A stretch of 60,000 nt of DNA from Hydractinia symbiolongicarpus (GCF_029227915.1 NC_079882.1:17870501-17930500), one strand, 5' to 3'; positions 20,216-32,697 are shown, counted from the first letter of the stretch. The notes: generated from the sequence alone by a model not told the origin. Program-made: numbers and translations.

Positions 20216-21925
20216 CTAGTCGATGACCCGTAGAAAAATCCACGGGTCCGCCCATCCTTTTTATACCACTTAAGCGCGTCTCGCGTTTGGCTTACCCCAG
20301 TGTCGAAACGCATGGGTAAGCCAAAGTCAAGGTGTGACCTGACGTTGAACACTCTGTGGAGCGCTTAATAAGAGCCGTAAACTGTGCCACACGATCAGGT
20401 GGAGCGCTTTAGTATAGGTATACAGTATGTCGTAAATTAAGTGAAGCGCATCACCATTATAGTCTTGCGACTGTAACATATTTTTCAAAAAATATTCTCC
20501 GCAACGATAGCTGAAATAAAAACACAGTTTACAAACAACAGTCAGTACCCCATCATAGCAAAAACAATCAGTCAATATTATTTTATTTTGCAGAATAAGT
20601 TTTTGTGAAAGTTAAAGAATTTATCGTGACACTGGGCTAAGCGCTTACAGTTAAACCGTGTTGCAAAAAAAAACTTTCTCACATACTCTGTTTAAAAAAA
20701 AAACAACAGGGCTGAGCGGTTAGTCCAGGTAACCATTGTTGCACATCCGTACAGACGTGATTACCGAGAAAGTTTAAAAATGAATTGTCACATTGGGTTG
20801 ACCCCTTAGTACAGGTAAACCACGTTGTACATGGCGGATAATCGTAACAGCCTTTACCAAAAACAACACTCTATTGTTAACACTGCGCTAACTGCTTAGT
20901 ATAGTTAAACAGGCGTATAGGCGTAATACCCCTTTCCAAAAAAACTTCATTGCAACTTCGGTTTTAATGAAAACACAGCGAACAGCCTGTCATTACCGGT
21001 TCAGCTTAAATAACCTGTCAGTCATTTTATTTGCACAAAAAGTTTTCAGGAAAAAATAATAAAAGATGTAGTTACCTAGCTAACTGCATTTAGCATAACA
21101 CTTTTTGTTTAAGAATATTGTTGTAGCCAAACTGCATTTTTATACTCTCACTTTTTAGCCAAAGATAGGAGCTAGCTAAATGGCTACAGTCTCAACACAA
21201 AAATAAATGGTGGGTAGGATAAAAAGCTGTTATACCATACAGAATAGTAATAAGTGAGGTTCTAGCTAGCTAGCCTCCAAAATCTTCGTTCCTAGCCAGA
21301 AATCCTAAAACTGGTGCGTTTAAGATCTGTACGTGACTAAAAACGTGACAATATATTTATCTTAACATTTTAGAACATACAAAAAAAATATTACGAAAAT
21401 AAAAAGCTTATAGAAGACAAAAAGGTGAAACAGACTTACAAACAGCACTGACCCACCATTACTTTAAAAACAAAAATGGCCATCATGTTTGGGTCCTCAT
21501 GTTTCTTCGCCGGCATGCCCAGGCCGCGAAAGTCTTGGATTGGTTTTTCAAACAATCAAACGTTTTGATTGGTGTATTATGTGCGAGCGGTCAAAACAAA
21601 GTCAGTAAAACTATCAGTAAACTGTCCCATTTGTTTTCTGTAACTCCTGAGCGAAAACGGCGATTAAGGTCACAGGGGTAATTATTATTAAAAATGGCGT
21701 ATTAAAATAATGCATTGATTTTTATCACCAAATTTATTTTTCTTATTTATGGTAATAAATTAAAGTAATTCAATTAATTAAAGAAATAAATTAATTTTTA
21801 GAATTTATTTTAATCAATAATTTGATTTGCGATTAAACAACCCCCTGGTTTGTGAAAATCGCGGAAAGATCAAAGGAATATCGGTAACCCTTTTGAACAG
21901 ACAGACAGACGGAATACGGCTATTA
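20216..21925 (-). mobile_element. Helitron-like unit B (reverse) with internal iterated repeats
   Basis: On the minus strand the 3' end is a GTGGATTTTTCTACGGG hairpin followed by TCATCGACTAG at 20216-20219. The 5' end near 21925 lacks the first bases of the TCTCTATAATAATAGCC terminus seen in unit A (it starts TAATAGCCGTATTCCG). The interior holds degenerate tandem repeats (20380-20960). No Rep/helicase frame. Confidence 0.5.
20380..20960. repeat. degenerate tandem repeats of ~80-90 bp
   Basis: About five or six related blocks share CACTGGGCTAAGCGCTTAG, GTACAGGTAAACC and a TTGTACAT-type core, at about 20385, 20627, 20706, 20791 and 20877. Divergence is high, but the order of motifs is kept in each block. 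Confidence 0.45.
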
Positions 21926-23837
21926 CTAGCCATAGTTACCACTAATGCGCCCCGAATTACTAATAACGATTTCAAACATTCAAATTTAGAACGGGATTTA
22001 AAATTAAAATGGAAAATGGTGGACGTTTGAAATCTATAAAAACTGCAGTGTTAGAACTTATTATTTTCGTTATTTTCACATTTGGCTAAGGCTCTATCTA
22101 TAAAGTTAGATCTTGATTAAATATATGTACACTTTAAACGCCTCTAGCCTTCTTGTTGTGTAATTTCACGTAATCATTGCTTTTGATTTTTGGTTAAAAT
22201 TCGTTCAAAAGACTTACGCATACATTTTTGACTTATCAAATCTCCAAAAATTCTTGTGCTGTAATAACAAATTGTGTCTGAAAGCTATTCTGCTGAAACA
22301 TTTTCCGCCAAATATGACGAATATGATAGAAATGCAGTACGGAATTGCATAGAGGCTTGTGAATAAGCTTATTGCCCAGGGGAAAATTTTTAAATAAGAA
22401 GCCCTGCGACTTGAAGATTTCCGTCATTAGCCTAAAAGATTCTGAAATTTGAAGTAGACTTTAAAACGGAGAACAATGGGGTATATAAACACATCATAAG
22501 TATCCTAATTCTCAATTATTATTGTAATTAACGTAAAATACAACTTGATAAATAAAAAATAATTTTTTTTTTACATATATATAGTATATATTCTAAAACA
22601 ATAGTTAAAACTTTAACTGGATTTTTTTATAACTGATCTCGAAAATTCCAGGATGCAGGATTGCTATGTATGAACTTCACGATTCGAATATATATAATAA
22701 CTTCTGAACAATTTCAATTTCAATGAATTATTACTCTGTTAAGTTACCAATAAAATCCTTAAAAATTTCTCTCGTTGAAGATTTTTCGAAAATGCTGATG
22801 GTGCATGGTTTCATAACAAATGATCTGAAAAAGAAAGTATATTTAAAATTGAGAAAGAAGAATACAATTTTACCAGAACTGAATTAATACTAGGTTGTTT
22901 AATTATTGTCTACTTATCTGATTTAAAGTTAGAATTTATTAAAAAGATACAAATCAATGCCATGTGATACACAAAAGGTATACTATATAAATAAAAATAT
23001 ATATATAAATTTAGTCAAGCTGGCTTTGATATCATTGTTAAACAAGTATAATATTAAGCAGGCGATACAAGATTTTCAAACCTGTGGACAATACAGGACT
23101 TATTTTGTTGAAATCGATTTATTGAATTTTACAAATTTGATTGTTTATTATCGAGGAAATTGATTGGTCATTGTTTTCGAATTGAATTGAACAAGTTGAT
23201 ACAAAAAAGGGTAGACACTCAATTAATAAATTTGTCAGATTTGATAAATCAACAACATCATTTATAATTTCAAGAAAAAACATAAAAAAGGGAAGAAAAC
23301 AAAGAAACCTGTAACATACTGTGGGTAGCGTCTAGTTGTACTGCAAGGGCTAACTATGTTATGTTATTGGTTAATTTATCAGTTCAACTTGACTGTTCCG
23401 TGCAATGAACAACAATATTTTTTCATGATTCAACAAATATCTTTTTATATATATTCTTGCGGTCTGATTCGTGTCAACCAATCACGGGCAGCCATTATGA
23501 AATGGGGTACAAATGCCGTTAATTATTTGTTTTTGTGGTGAAATCTTCATAAATACAATACTGGATTTTTCAAGGAATTCTTTTTTTTTTAGTCAAATCT
23601 TTAATATGTTTTAGATACAGGGGCGGGGGTTAGGCAACCTAGGCAATTGCCTAAGCCTAGTTTTGTGAACTAGAAAAAAAATTCTCTATAGATAGAATAA
23701 TCTATAAAAAAAACTAAATTATTTTTATCAATTTATTTTTGGCATCCGCCGATTTCGACTATGACGATGCGCGGCGTGCGTGTTTTATTTTACTCAAATA
23801 AGCAAACCCGGGGCGATCTTAGGCAAAATGTCTATTC

Positions 23838-24015
23838 GCCTAAAACGTCCGCGGGTTTTAAAGTTCCGAATGAATGAAAATCACAGATGGAAGAAAAAAC
23901 GCCTAAAACGTCCGCGGGTTTTCAAGTTCCAATGAATGAAATTCTGGAATGTGAAGAAAAAACGCCTAAAACGTCCGTGGGTTTTAAAGTTTAAACGCCT
24001 AAAACGACCACGGGT
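23838..24015. repeat. ~62-bp tandem repeat
   Basis: Four occurrences of CGCCTAAAACGTCCGCGGG or close variants (about 23839, 23902, 23964 and 23997). The first three are separated by AAGTTCC(G)AATGAATGAA-type spacers; the last is shortened. It lies just inside the left end of the hAT-like element, whose terminus also carries TAGGC motifs. Confidence 0.6.
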
Positions 24016-25269
24016 ACGGTTACATGAAGTGGATGTTTTTTTTTCAACATGGTTTACCTGGATCAGGTCCAATTGCAGGGAGCACTTCAAATGTCTAGAA
24101 TATTAAAGCAATTGTATGCCACCTAAGTTAAATAAAGAAGTTTTGAATTTGGAAACCTTTTCAGATATTGAAAGGATTGGAAATGCTGGAGAGAAGTATT
24201 TTGGCCACGTGTGCCGTGTTGTTGTCTCAAACCAAACCTTTATCTTCCTCTGCAAGAGACAATAAATTCAGTAATACTTGAAATATTTTAGTTTTAGCTG
24301 CTCCTGAATTTTAGGCACTTTTGTGTCAAGAACTATTCTTAAAAGTGGTAAACCACCAGATGTTCTTACAAAACGTGTAATTTAAATCTTTTTCTTATCA
24401 AAACAAAAGGTTTTAACTTGGCCTTGATCAAATGCATTGTTTATAAACATAAAAGCCCAATGCTAAACGAGATAGCTAACTGAGGCAATTTATGTCAACA
24501 CTGTCTTGGCGGTCGAGAGATGTTTTGATGTGTATGTTAAATTCGGTATAGAGTATTACTAGCTACCTGTATGTGTATTAGTTGGAATTTTGTTAGTTTT
24601 TTTTCTTTAATGTCTTAAGGGTCACTGGCTTCGTGTAGGCTTTGTGTAGCCGTTTATGCAACTGTGTATCTTTGTTTCTGTTAGGGAGAGAATACATTCT
24701 TGTAAGATAACTAAGGGACAGCTCTTTCATGAACGCAAAAGTCCAAGCTAAATGTTAATAGATCTGCAGATCCCCTTTCCCTCCCCTAAACATCAAATCA
24801 GAAAAGGTAATCTTTGAATGTTGTCAGTCCTTGAAACCATAAGCACTCGGCCATGTGTCCCTGCTAAGCAGGTAGACACTAAAAGTTATTAATACTTTCT
24901 GTTCTCTAAGAAATCGATGTATACAGTATGAGATATAATTAAACGGCAAAGGATTCTACCTCGTCCCACCGCCAAATTTATACGCTTAGCATATACTTTT
25001 TTATTGTGATTGTCCCTAAGAACTTTGACTTTGTGGGAACTTTTAAACAGTGCATTTTATATGCAACATCCCACTGCTCATTTTAAAACTTTTAAGAACA
25101 CGAGAAGATCTCTTTGACTTTCCCATGTTACTTTTAATTGTAATAAAATTGCTAAAAACAAAAGAATGAAGCAATACCTAATCTAAGAATAGTCCAAGTT
25201 TGTTTTATAATATTTCTTATTCTCATCTTGCTGAGCAATACAACGTATATAATTTTGTTTTAGGATAAG

Positions 25270-25985
25270 ATATTTTGATGTCACCCTGGTACCTAAGATG
25301 AATATTCTTCTAACAACGAAAATCACCATCAATTAAAAGAACACAGATTTGTTAATCCTTATAATATTGGAAAACTGTAAACAATGGATATATATCTGGT
25401 ATAATCCACAAAGTTGTGTTTCATAAGAGGAACTAAGAAGGTGAAAAAAATCAATCAAAATAACTTGTATTTTGATGTCACCCTGGTACCTATGATGAAT
25501 ATTCAAGTAAATAACACAGAAGATTTGTTCTGAATCCTTATAATATTGGAAAACTGTAAACAATAGATATATATCTGGTATAATCCACAAAGTTGTGTTT
25601 CATAAGAGGAACTAAGAAGGTGAAAAAAATCAATCAAAATAACTTGTATTTTGATGTCACCCTGGTACCTATGATGAATATTCAAGTAAATAACACAGAA
25701 GATTTGTTCTGAATCCTTATAATATTGGAAAACTGTAAACAATAGATATATATCTGGTATAATCCACAAAGTTGTGTTTCATAAGAGGAACTAAGAAGGT
25801 GAAAAAAATCAATCAAAATAACTTGTATTTTGATGTCACCCTGGTACCTATGATGAATATTCAAGTAAATAACACAGAAGATTTGTTCTGAATCCTTATA
25901 ATATTGGAAAACTGTAAACAATGGATATATATCTGGTATAATCCACAAAGTTGGTGAAAAAAATCAATCAAAATAACTTGTGAAT
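25270..25985. repeat. 179-bp satellite array, about four units
   Basis: Exact period of 179 bp, seen for GATGAATATTCAAGTAAATA at 25494, 25673 and 25852 and for GGATATATATCTGGTATAAT-type blocks. Units two and three are almost identical; the first and last are shorter or diverged. It lies within the hAT-like element. The open frames across it are by-products of the repeat. Confidence 0.85.
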
Positions 25986-28066
25986 ATTCAAGTAAATCAT
26001 AGAAATGATTTTCACGTAAAACATATACAGATCGAAACAAGAATTGCATGTTAAAAAACGTTCTGTTACAGACTGTAAACTAACAAAATGTCATGTCAAC
26101 TTATGGGTATGAGTAGGATTTGTATATATGTTGCTTTTTATATGAGAATCTTCATAATTGGCTTATAGTTACTAAAACTTTCTTAAAGATTTTACAGTAT
26201 TAAAATATTTTTTAAACATAGTTGACAGGGACATGTAAGGGTAAATAATATGAGACATGTTAAATGTTTTGATGTTATTTTTCTAATTTCTAACTCTTTT
26301 CTGGCTTCATAAACTGCCTTTCTCTTGTGGGAATTTCATAGCATTAAAATTAATGCTTAATAGAAATTAGTGCAAAACTACACCAGTAACCCTAATGCTA
26401 AACTGTATTAACTTCATGAAGAGGTGATTACTATATACTTTTTGTACACGTTTATTATATGTTGCGATCTTACACTGTAAGTCTAACTGGAAATCTTTCA
26501 TTCTTTTATATGCTGGTTTTCTTTGTGCATTTGCAGGTTCTTAACACAGACTATAATTTTCCAAACAATATTTCTACGTTGCACTACTGTTGACTATCTA
26601 TTCCTAAAATTGTCTTGTAATGTAATTTTTTGTTGTATTGTTAGTTATTAGACTTATTGCATGTTTTGAAATGAAGCAAATCCCCAACTTATTACTTGTT
26701 CTCGTATTATGTGCGTAAAACGAAAAAAGATGCTAAGATACTTAATACCAGTATGTGATTCAAAGAAATTATGGAAACGCTAACCCTGTTTCAAATCGAA
26801 TTTGCTAACCGGACGCATTTTCCATCCGCATGTTTTAACAAGGATAAAGTGGTAAAACTACGAGGGTTACTGTTATTTGTTTGGCTATAAAGAAACTTTC
26901 GTTTCTAATCTAGAAGGATTCTTAATAACTAAAAACCTTACTTTTGGGAAAATTTTAGTTCCTTTTACAGCAAAAACACAAAACGGCCGATTTACCTCGT
27001 ACAACACCACAACCCTTGACATTACTTTGCCAAAAAATCTATGAAATTTTGCCTAACCAAAAAAAATTCCTAGATCCGCCCCTGAGATACTGCTTAATTT
27101 TTGCCATTTTGCGACATTTTAACGACGTTTTACTTGTAAATTCTGTTTAAGTAAGGTTGCTACTTTGAAGGTTTGACCGTGAAAAGTCCACTTTGTTCTC
27201 CATCGGTTAGCAACGAAGGAGAACATTCTGACCGCAAGAATACATGATAGCAGCCTCACAAAGGTTCCTTTAGAAGTTATTTTACTCACCCAAAACGCCT
27301 ATACTTTTTACGGTGTATGTGGCTTATCAGCACCCTCGTTGATAAAATTACACAGGGCAGGATAAAAGTTTTTTGTTGCTTCTGAAAAAAGGGACTCTAA
27401 TGAAAGCACTATTTTGTGCAGTTCTAGCTTGATAGCTGTAGTACAAGTGAGAGTAGTTTTACGACTATTAACTTATAAAATGCAAGAATTTAAAAATAAG
27501 TATTTAGCTCCCTAGCTACATCATTAAAGCTATTACGACAAGCCAGACCATCGGGAAGGGAAGACCAACAAAATGCAAGCAGTTTTAGTCATGGCCATAC
27601 ACGGAATGTTCTGTTCTTGATTGACTTTAAATTGTGATGCATTTATAAATTGCGGCCTTTGGATCAACGCCATAAACCGTTCTGAGTTTAATTTCATATA
27701 AAATATAAGTAATCCTTCTACTTACTGTTAACAAGTTTCGAAACAACTTGGACAAAGAAAAACAAACCTTTTCTTGAAGATAAATTCACGTGGGCTGCAG
27801 TGACATTTAAGCATATTAAACGAGACAATATTACAAAGCTTTAAATTAACATAACAAAAGAATCTCGATTAATATTTTTTATGGCAGTCAAATCTTCAGA
27901 GACAACAAAGAAACCGAGACAAGATAAGTTTTGCTCGATCAGTGTTATTTTTGTCTTGATGGTACCAAACACACAGGTTGTGTTATATCAAACCTAGGTT
28001 GGATGTTCGAGCCGAAGTTCCCCCGCGAAGTTGAGAGTAAGAAAAAAACTTCTCCCATACATAAAA

Positions 28067-30896
28067 CTAGCCATAGTTACCACTAATGCGCCCCGAATTA
28101 CTAATAACGATTTCAAACATTCAAATTTAGAACGGTATTTAAAATTAAAATGGAAAATGGTGGACGTTTGAAATCTATAAAAACTGCAGTGTTAGAACTT
28201 ATTATTTTCGTTATTTTCACATTTGGCTAAGGCTCTATCTATAAAGTTAGATCTTGATTAAATATATGTACACTTTAAACGCCTCTAGCCTTCTTGTTGT
28301 GTAATTTCACGTAATCATTGCTTTTGATTTTTGGTTAAAATTCGTTCAAAAGACTTACGCATACATTTTTGACTTATCAAATCTCCAAAAATTCTTGTGC
28401 TGTAATAACAAATTGTGTCTGAAAGCTATTCTGCTGAAACATTTTCCGCCAAATATGACGAATATGATAGAAATGCAGTACGGAATTGCATAGAGGCTTG
28501 TGAATAAGCTTATTGCCCAGGGGAAAATTTTTAAATAAGAAGCCCTGCGACTTGAAGATTTCCGTCATTAGCCTAAAAGATTCTGAAATTTGAAGTAGAC
28601 TTTAAAACGGAGAACAATGGGGTATATAAACACATCATAAGTATCCTAATTCTCAATTATTATTGCGTAAAATACAACTTGATAAATAAAAAATAATTTT
28701 TTTTTTACATATATATAGTATATATTCTAAAACAATAGTTAAAACTTTAACTTGATTTTTTTATAACTGATCTCGAAAATTCCAGGATGCAGGATTGCTA
28801 TGTATGAACTTTACGATTCGAATATATATAATAACTTCTGAACAATTTCAATTTCAATGAATTATTACTCTGTTAAGTTACCAATAAAATCCTTAAAAAT
28901 TTCTCTCGTTGAAGATTTTTCGAAACTGCTGATGGTGCATGGTTTCATAACAAATGATCTGAAAAAGAAAGTATATTTAAAATTGAGAAAGAAGAATACA
29001 ATTTTACCAGAACTGAATTAATACTAGGTTGTTTAATTATTGTCTACTTATCTGATTTAAAGTTAGAATTTATTAAAAAGATACAAATCAATGCCATGTG
29101 ATACACAAAAGGTATACTATATAAATAAAAATATATATATAAATTTAGTCAAGCTGGCTTTGATATCATTGTTAAACAAGTATAATATTAAGCAGGCGAT
29201 ACAAGATTTTCAAACCTGTGGACAATACAGGACTTATTTTGTTGAAATCGATTTATTGAATTTTACAAATTTGATTGTTTATTATCGAGGAAATTGATTG
29301 GTCATTGTTTTCGAATTGAATTGAACAAGTTGATACAAAAAAGGGTAGACACTCAATTAATAAATTTGTCAGATTTGATAAATCAACAACATCATTTATA
29401 ATTTCAAGAAAAAACATAAAAAAGGGAAGAAAACAAAGAAACCTGTAACATACTGTGGGTAGCGTCTAGTTGTACTGCAAGGGCTAACTATGTTATGTTA
29501 TTGGTTAATTTATCAGTTCAACTTGACTGTTCCGTGCAATGAACAACAATATTTTTTCATGATTCAACAAATATCTTTTTATATATATTCTTGCGGTCTG
29601 ATTCGTGTCAACCAATCACGGGCAGCCATTATGAAATGGGGTACATATGCCGTAATTAATGTTTTTGTGGTGAAATCTTCATAAATACAATACTGGATTT
29701 TTCAAGGAATTCTTTTTTTTTAGTCAAATCTTTAATATGTTTTAGATACTGCTTAATTTTTGCCATTTTGCGACATTTTAACGACGTTTTACTTGTAAAT
29801 TCTGTTTAAGTAAGGTTGCTACTTTGAAGGTTTGACCGTGAAAAGTCCACTTTGTTCTCCATCGGATAGCAACGAAGGAGAACATTCTGACCGCAAGAAT
29901 ACATGATAGCAGCCTCACAAAGGTTCCTTTAGAAGTTATTTTACTCACCCAAAACGCCTATACTTTTTACGGTGTATGTGGCTTATCAGCACCCTCGTTG
30001 ATAAAATTACACAGGGCAGGATAAAAGTTTTTTGTTGCTTCTGAAAAAAGGGACTCTAATGAAAGCACTATTTTGTGCAGTTCTAGCTTGATAGCTGTAG
30101 TACAAGTGAGAGTAGTTTTACGACTATTAACTTATAAAACGCAAGAATTTAAAAATAAGTATTTAGCTCCCTAGCTACATCATTAAAGCTATTACGACAA
30201 GCCAGACCATCGGGAAGGGAAGACCAACAAAATGCAATCAGTTTTAGTCATGGCCATACACGGAATGTTCTGTTCTTGATTGACTTTAAATTGTGATGCA
30301 TTTATAAATTGCGGCCTTTGGATCAACGCCATAAACCGTTCTGAGTTTAATTTCATATAAAATATAAGTAATCCTTCTACTTACTGTTAACAAGTTTCGA
30401 AACAACTTGGACAAAGAAAAACAAACCTTTTCTTGAAGATAAATTCACGTGGGCTGCAGTGACATTTAAGCATATTAAACGAGACAATATTACAAAGCTT
30501 TAAATTAACATAACAAAAGAATCTCGATTAATATTTTTTATGGCAGTCAAATCTTCAGAGACAACAAAGAAACCGAGACAAGATAAGTTTTGCTCGATCA
30601 GTGTTATTTTTGTCTTGATGGTACCAAACACACAGGTTGTGTTATATCAAACGTAGGTTGGATGTTCGAACCGAAGTTCCCCCGCGAAGTTGAGAGTAAG
30701 AAAAAAACTTCTCCCATACATAAAACAAACACTATATACCCGCGGTCCACTAAATGTGCGCCCCTTCGGCGGGGCGCAACAAACACTATATACCCGCGGT
30801 CCACTAAATGTGCGCCCCTTCGGCGGGGCGCAACAAACACTATATACCCGCGGTCCACTAAATGTGCGCCCCTTCGGCGGGGCGCAATTATAGAGA
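28067..30896 (-). mobile_element. tandem duplication copy 2, Helitron-like unit with complete 5' end
   Basis: Segment 28067-30725 duplicates copy 1. Beyond it, read on the minus strand, the unit begins TCTCTATAATTGCGCC (30896 downward), then three 54-bp GC-rich repeats, then the shared body, ending ...GGCTAG at 28067-28070. The TCTCTATAAT start equals that of unit A and the CTAG end equals those of the other units, so I read this as one Helitron-like element of about 2.8 kb. The 3' hairpin is weak (TAGT-GGTA-ACTA). No replicase gene. Confidence 0.5.
30726..30887. repeat. three 54-bp GC-rich repeats with hairpin
   Basis: Three virtually identical 54-bp units. Each contains CCCGCGGTCC and the inverted repeat GCGCCCC-TTCGGC-GGGGCGC. 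The GC content is far above the surroundings. They sit next to the 5' end of a Helitron-like unit. Confidence 0.85.
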
Positions 30897-31465
30897 TATT
30901 ACGCCAGTTCTGTCTGTGACATTAGCAAAGTGGAGAAAATTTCTTTGATAAAGTCTATAAAACATTGCCTATAAATTTGTTCTGTAAATTGGCAAACTTT
31001 GACGTTAGAGCAATATTGTCGTCGTCAAAGGAAAGTATATTAAGATTAGTGAAGCTATTTCATTGCACTTTTAAATTTAAGGCTAAATAACTTGGAAACG
31101 GATGTAAATAACTGACATCATCTCCTGCGTGGGTAACTAGGGACTACCTGGGACCAATTTGGGTAAGTTTTCCAAACCTGGGTCTCCGAATCCGTTTCGG
31201 AATGGGCGGGTTGATGACGTCATCAAAAAACCTTTAAACCTTGATAATTCTGCAACTTCATTACTCGCCTCATCAACACCACACGATCATATACATTTTC
31301 TTGATCAGCAGTGTAAGCTCTACACAATGGAGGAAACATGAAAACAAGTTTCTCAATATATTTATTGTGTATTTGCACTGCTGACATCGGCAAATAATCT
31401 AAAACAACCTATTTTTCTATTGTCGTTCTGCCTAAGTGGATTACTCCACGGGCCCTATCGACTAG
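30893..31465 (+). mobile_element. Helitron-like unit 1 (forward)
   Basis: Starts near TATTACGCCAGTTCTGTCTG (compare the 1606 copy, ACATGCCAGTTCTGTGTCT) and ends GTGGATTACTCCACGGG...CGACTAG at 31465. Its 5' end abuts the 5' end of the reverse unit to its left. Confidence 0.6.
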
Positions 31466-32199
31466 TCTATATAATAATACGCTAAGTGTGTCTGTGTGTC
31501 TGTAACAGGCAAAGTGGATGTATTCATTTCCCTTTGATGTAGCCAAAAAAATTATGTCTTGAATGTTAAATTTTCTGACGTTACGGCGTGACGTCAATAG
31601 CACTACTTTAACGTCAATATCCTATAATAAATTAATGAAGCCGTTACAGTGCACTTAAAACTTTGAGGCCAAATAACTTGGAAACGAGGTAGTGACGTCA
31701 ATGACTTTTCACCGCGTGGGTAACTAGGGACCACCTGGGACCAATTTGGGTAAGTTTTTCCAAACTTGGGTCCCCGAATCCGTTTCGGAATAGACGGGTT
31801 GATGACGTCATCACAAAACCTCCAAACCCAATATCTCTGCAACCGTTTGTCAAAAGTTCGTGTTCCTATACATTTTCTTGATCAGCGTTTCAAGATCTAT
31901 ACGATGAATGCAACGGGTGTACGAATTTGTGAAGAAATTTTTTTTGAAACTTTTGGTAGGGACTTTGCTGACGTCAGCAAAATTTTAAAAACTTTATATC
32001 CCTTTAGGCGTTTGTCAAAAACATACGATACTAAACATTATTTTGATCAACGTATCAACCTCTACACATTACAGACACCTAAATTTCACCAATTTTTTTT
32101 GTATATGCACTGCTGACGTCAGCAAAAAATCTAAAGCAACCTATATTTCCATTGCTCTTCTGCGCCTTAGTGGATTTTTCCACGGGCTTTATCGACTAG
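31466..32199 (+). mobile_element. Helitron-like unit 2 (forward, complete)
   Basis: Begins TCTATATAATAATACGC directly after the CTAG of unit 1 and ends GTGGATTTTTCCACGGG...CGACTAG at 32199. The interior shares AACTTGGAAACGAGG, CCGCGTGGGTAACTAGGGA and GCTGACGTCAGC palindromes with the other units. At 734 bp it is the reference copy for this family here. Head-to-tail junctions without spacer on both sides are typical of rolling-circle transposition products. Confidence 0.7.
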
Positions 32200-32697
32200 T
32201 CTCTTATAATAATACGGAGACTGTGTCTGTTTGTAACAGGCAAAGTGGATGCGTTCATTTTCCTTTGATGTTGCCGAAAAATGAATGTCTAATATGTTAA
32301 GTTCTCTGACGCTACGGCGCGACGTCAATAACACTACATTAACGCCAATATCCTATATTAAATTAATGAAGCCATTACAGTACATATAAAACTTTGAGGC
32401 CAAATAACGTGGTGGTGACGTCAATGATTTTTCACCGCGTGGGTAACTAGGATCACTTAGAACCAATTTGGGTAAGTTTCCCAGACATGGGTTCCCAAAT
32501 CCGTTTCAAAATGGACGGGTATGACGTCATCAAAAAACCCTCAAACCTTAATATCTCTGCAACCATTTGTCAAAAGTACATAATCCTATACATTTTCTTG
32601 ATCAGCGTTTCAAGATCTATACGATGTAGGCAACAGGTATACAAATTTCAAAAGAAAAATTCTTTGTACTTTTATTAGGGACTGCTGACGTCAGCGG
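32200..32697 (+). mobile_element. Helitron-like unit 3 (forward, truncated)
   Basis: Starts TCTCTTATAATAATACGG right after unit 2's CTAG and follows unit 2 until GCTGACGTCAGC, where Polinton polymerase sequence resumes. The 3' third and hairpin end are missing. Confidence 0.65.

Larger units (their letters stand above)
23618..27084. mobile_element. hAT-like non-autonomous element inserted in duplication copy 1
   Basis: The ends are CAGGGGCGG inverted repeats (left CAGGGGCGGGGGTTAGGCAA, right inverted CAGGGGCGGATCTAGG with GGTTAGGCAA further in). It is flanked by a direct AGATA (23613-23617 and 27085-27089). The second copy of the surrounding sequence, at 29740-29760, has the uninterrupted site TTTTAGATACTGCTT. 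CAGGGGCGG-type ends are typical of hAT elements; hATs usually make 8-bp duplications, so the 5-bp one is atypical. No transposase frame. It contains a 179-bp satellite and a ~64-bp tandem repeat. Confidence 0.7.
21926..28066. repeat. tandem duplication, copy 1 (with 3.47-kb insertion)
   Basis: Nearly identical to 28067-30725 except for an insertion at 23618-27084 and small indels (for example an extra TAATTAAC at about 22529). On the minus strand each copy ends GGTAACTATGGCTAG, so both may be Helitron-like units in head-to-tail order. The sequence is AT-rich with no recognisable gene; short frames repeated in both copies (for example 22236-22427 and 28377-28568) show no domain. Confidence 0.75.

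Noticed and set aside
22236-22427. 63-codon minus frame, repeated identically at 28377-28568
   Set aside because: The identity is explained by the tandem duplication; there is no domain and the frame is short for AT-rich DNA.
25270-25985. Possible CRISPR-like array
   Set aside because: The units are contiguous 179-bp tandem repeats without unique spacers, in a eukaryotic genome.
25333-26049. Four overlapping, near-identical frames of 62-88 codons
   Set aside because: They arise from the 179-bp satellite; each repeats the same translation, with no start context or domain.
30604-30919. Repeated 18-residue translation in three frames
   Set aside because: It results from the 54-bp GC-rich repeats; no evidence of expression.
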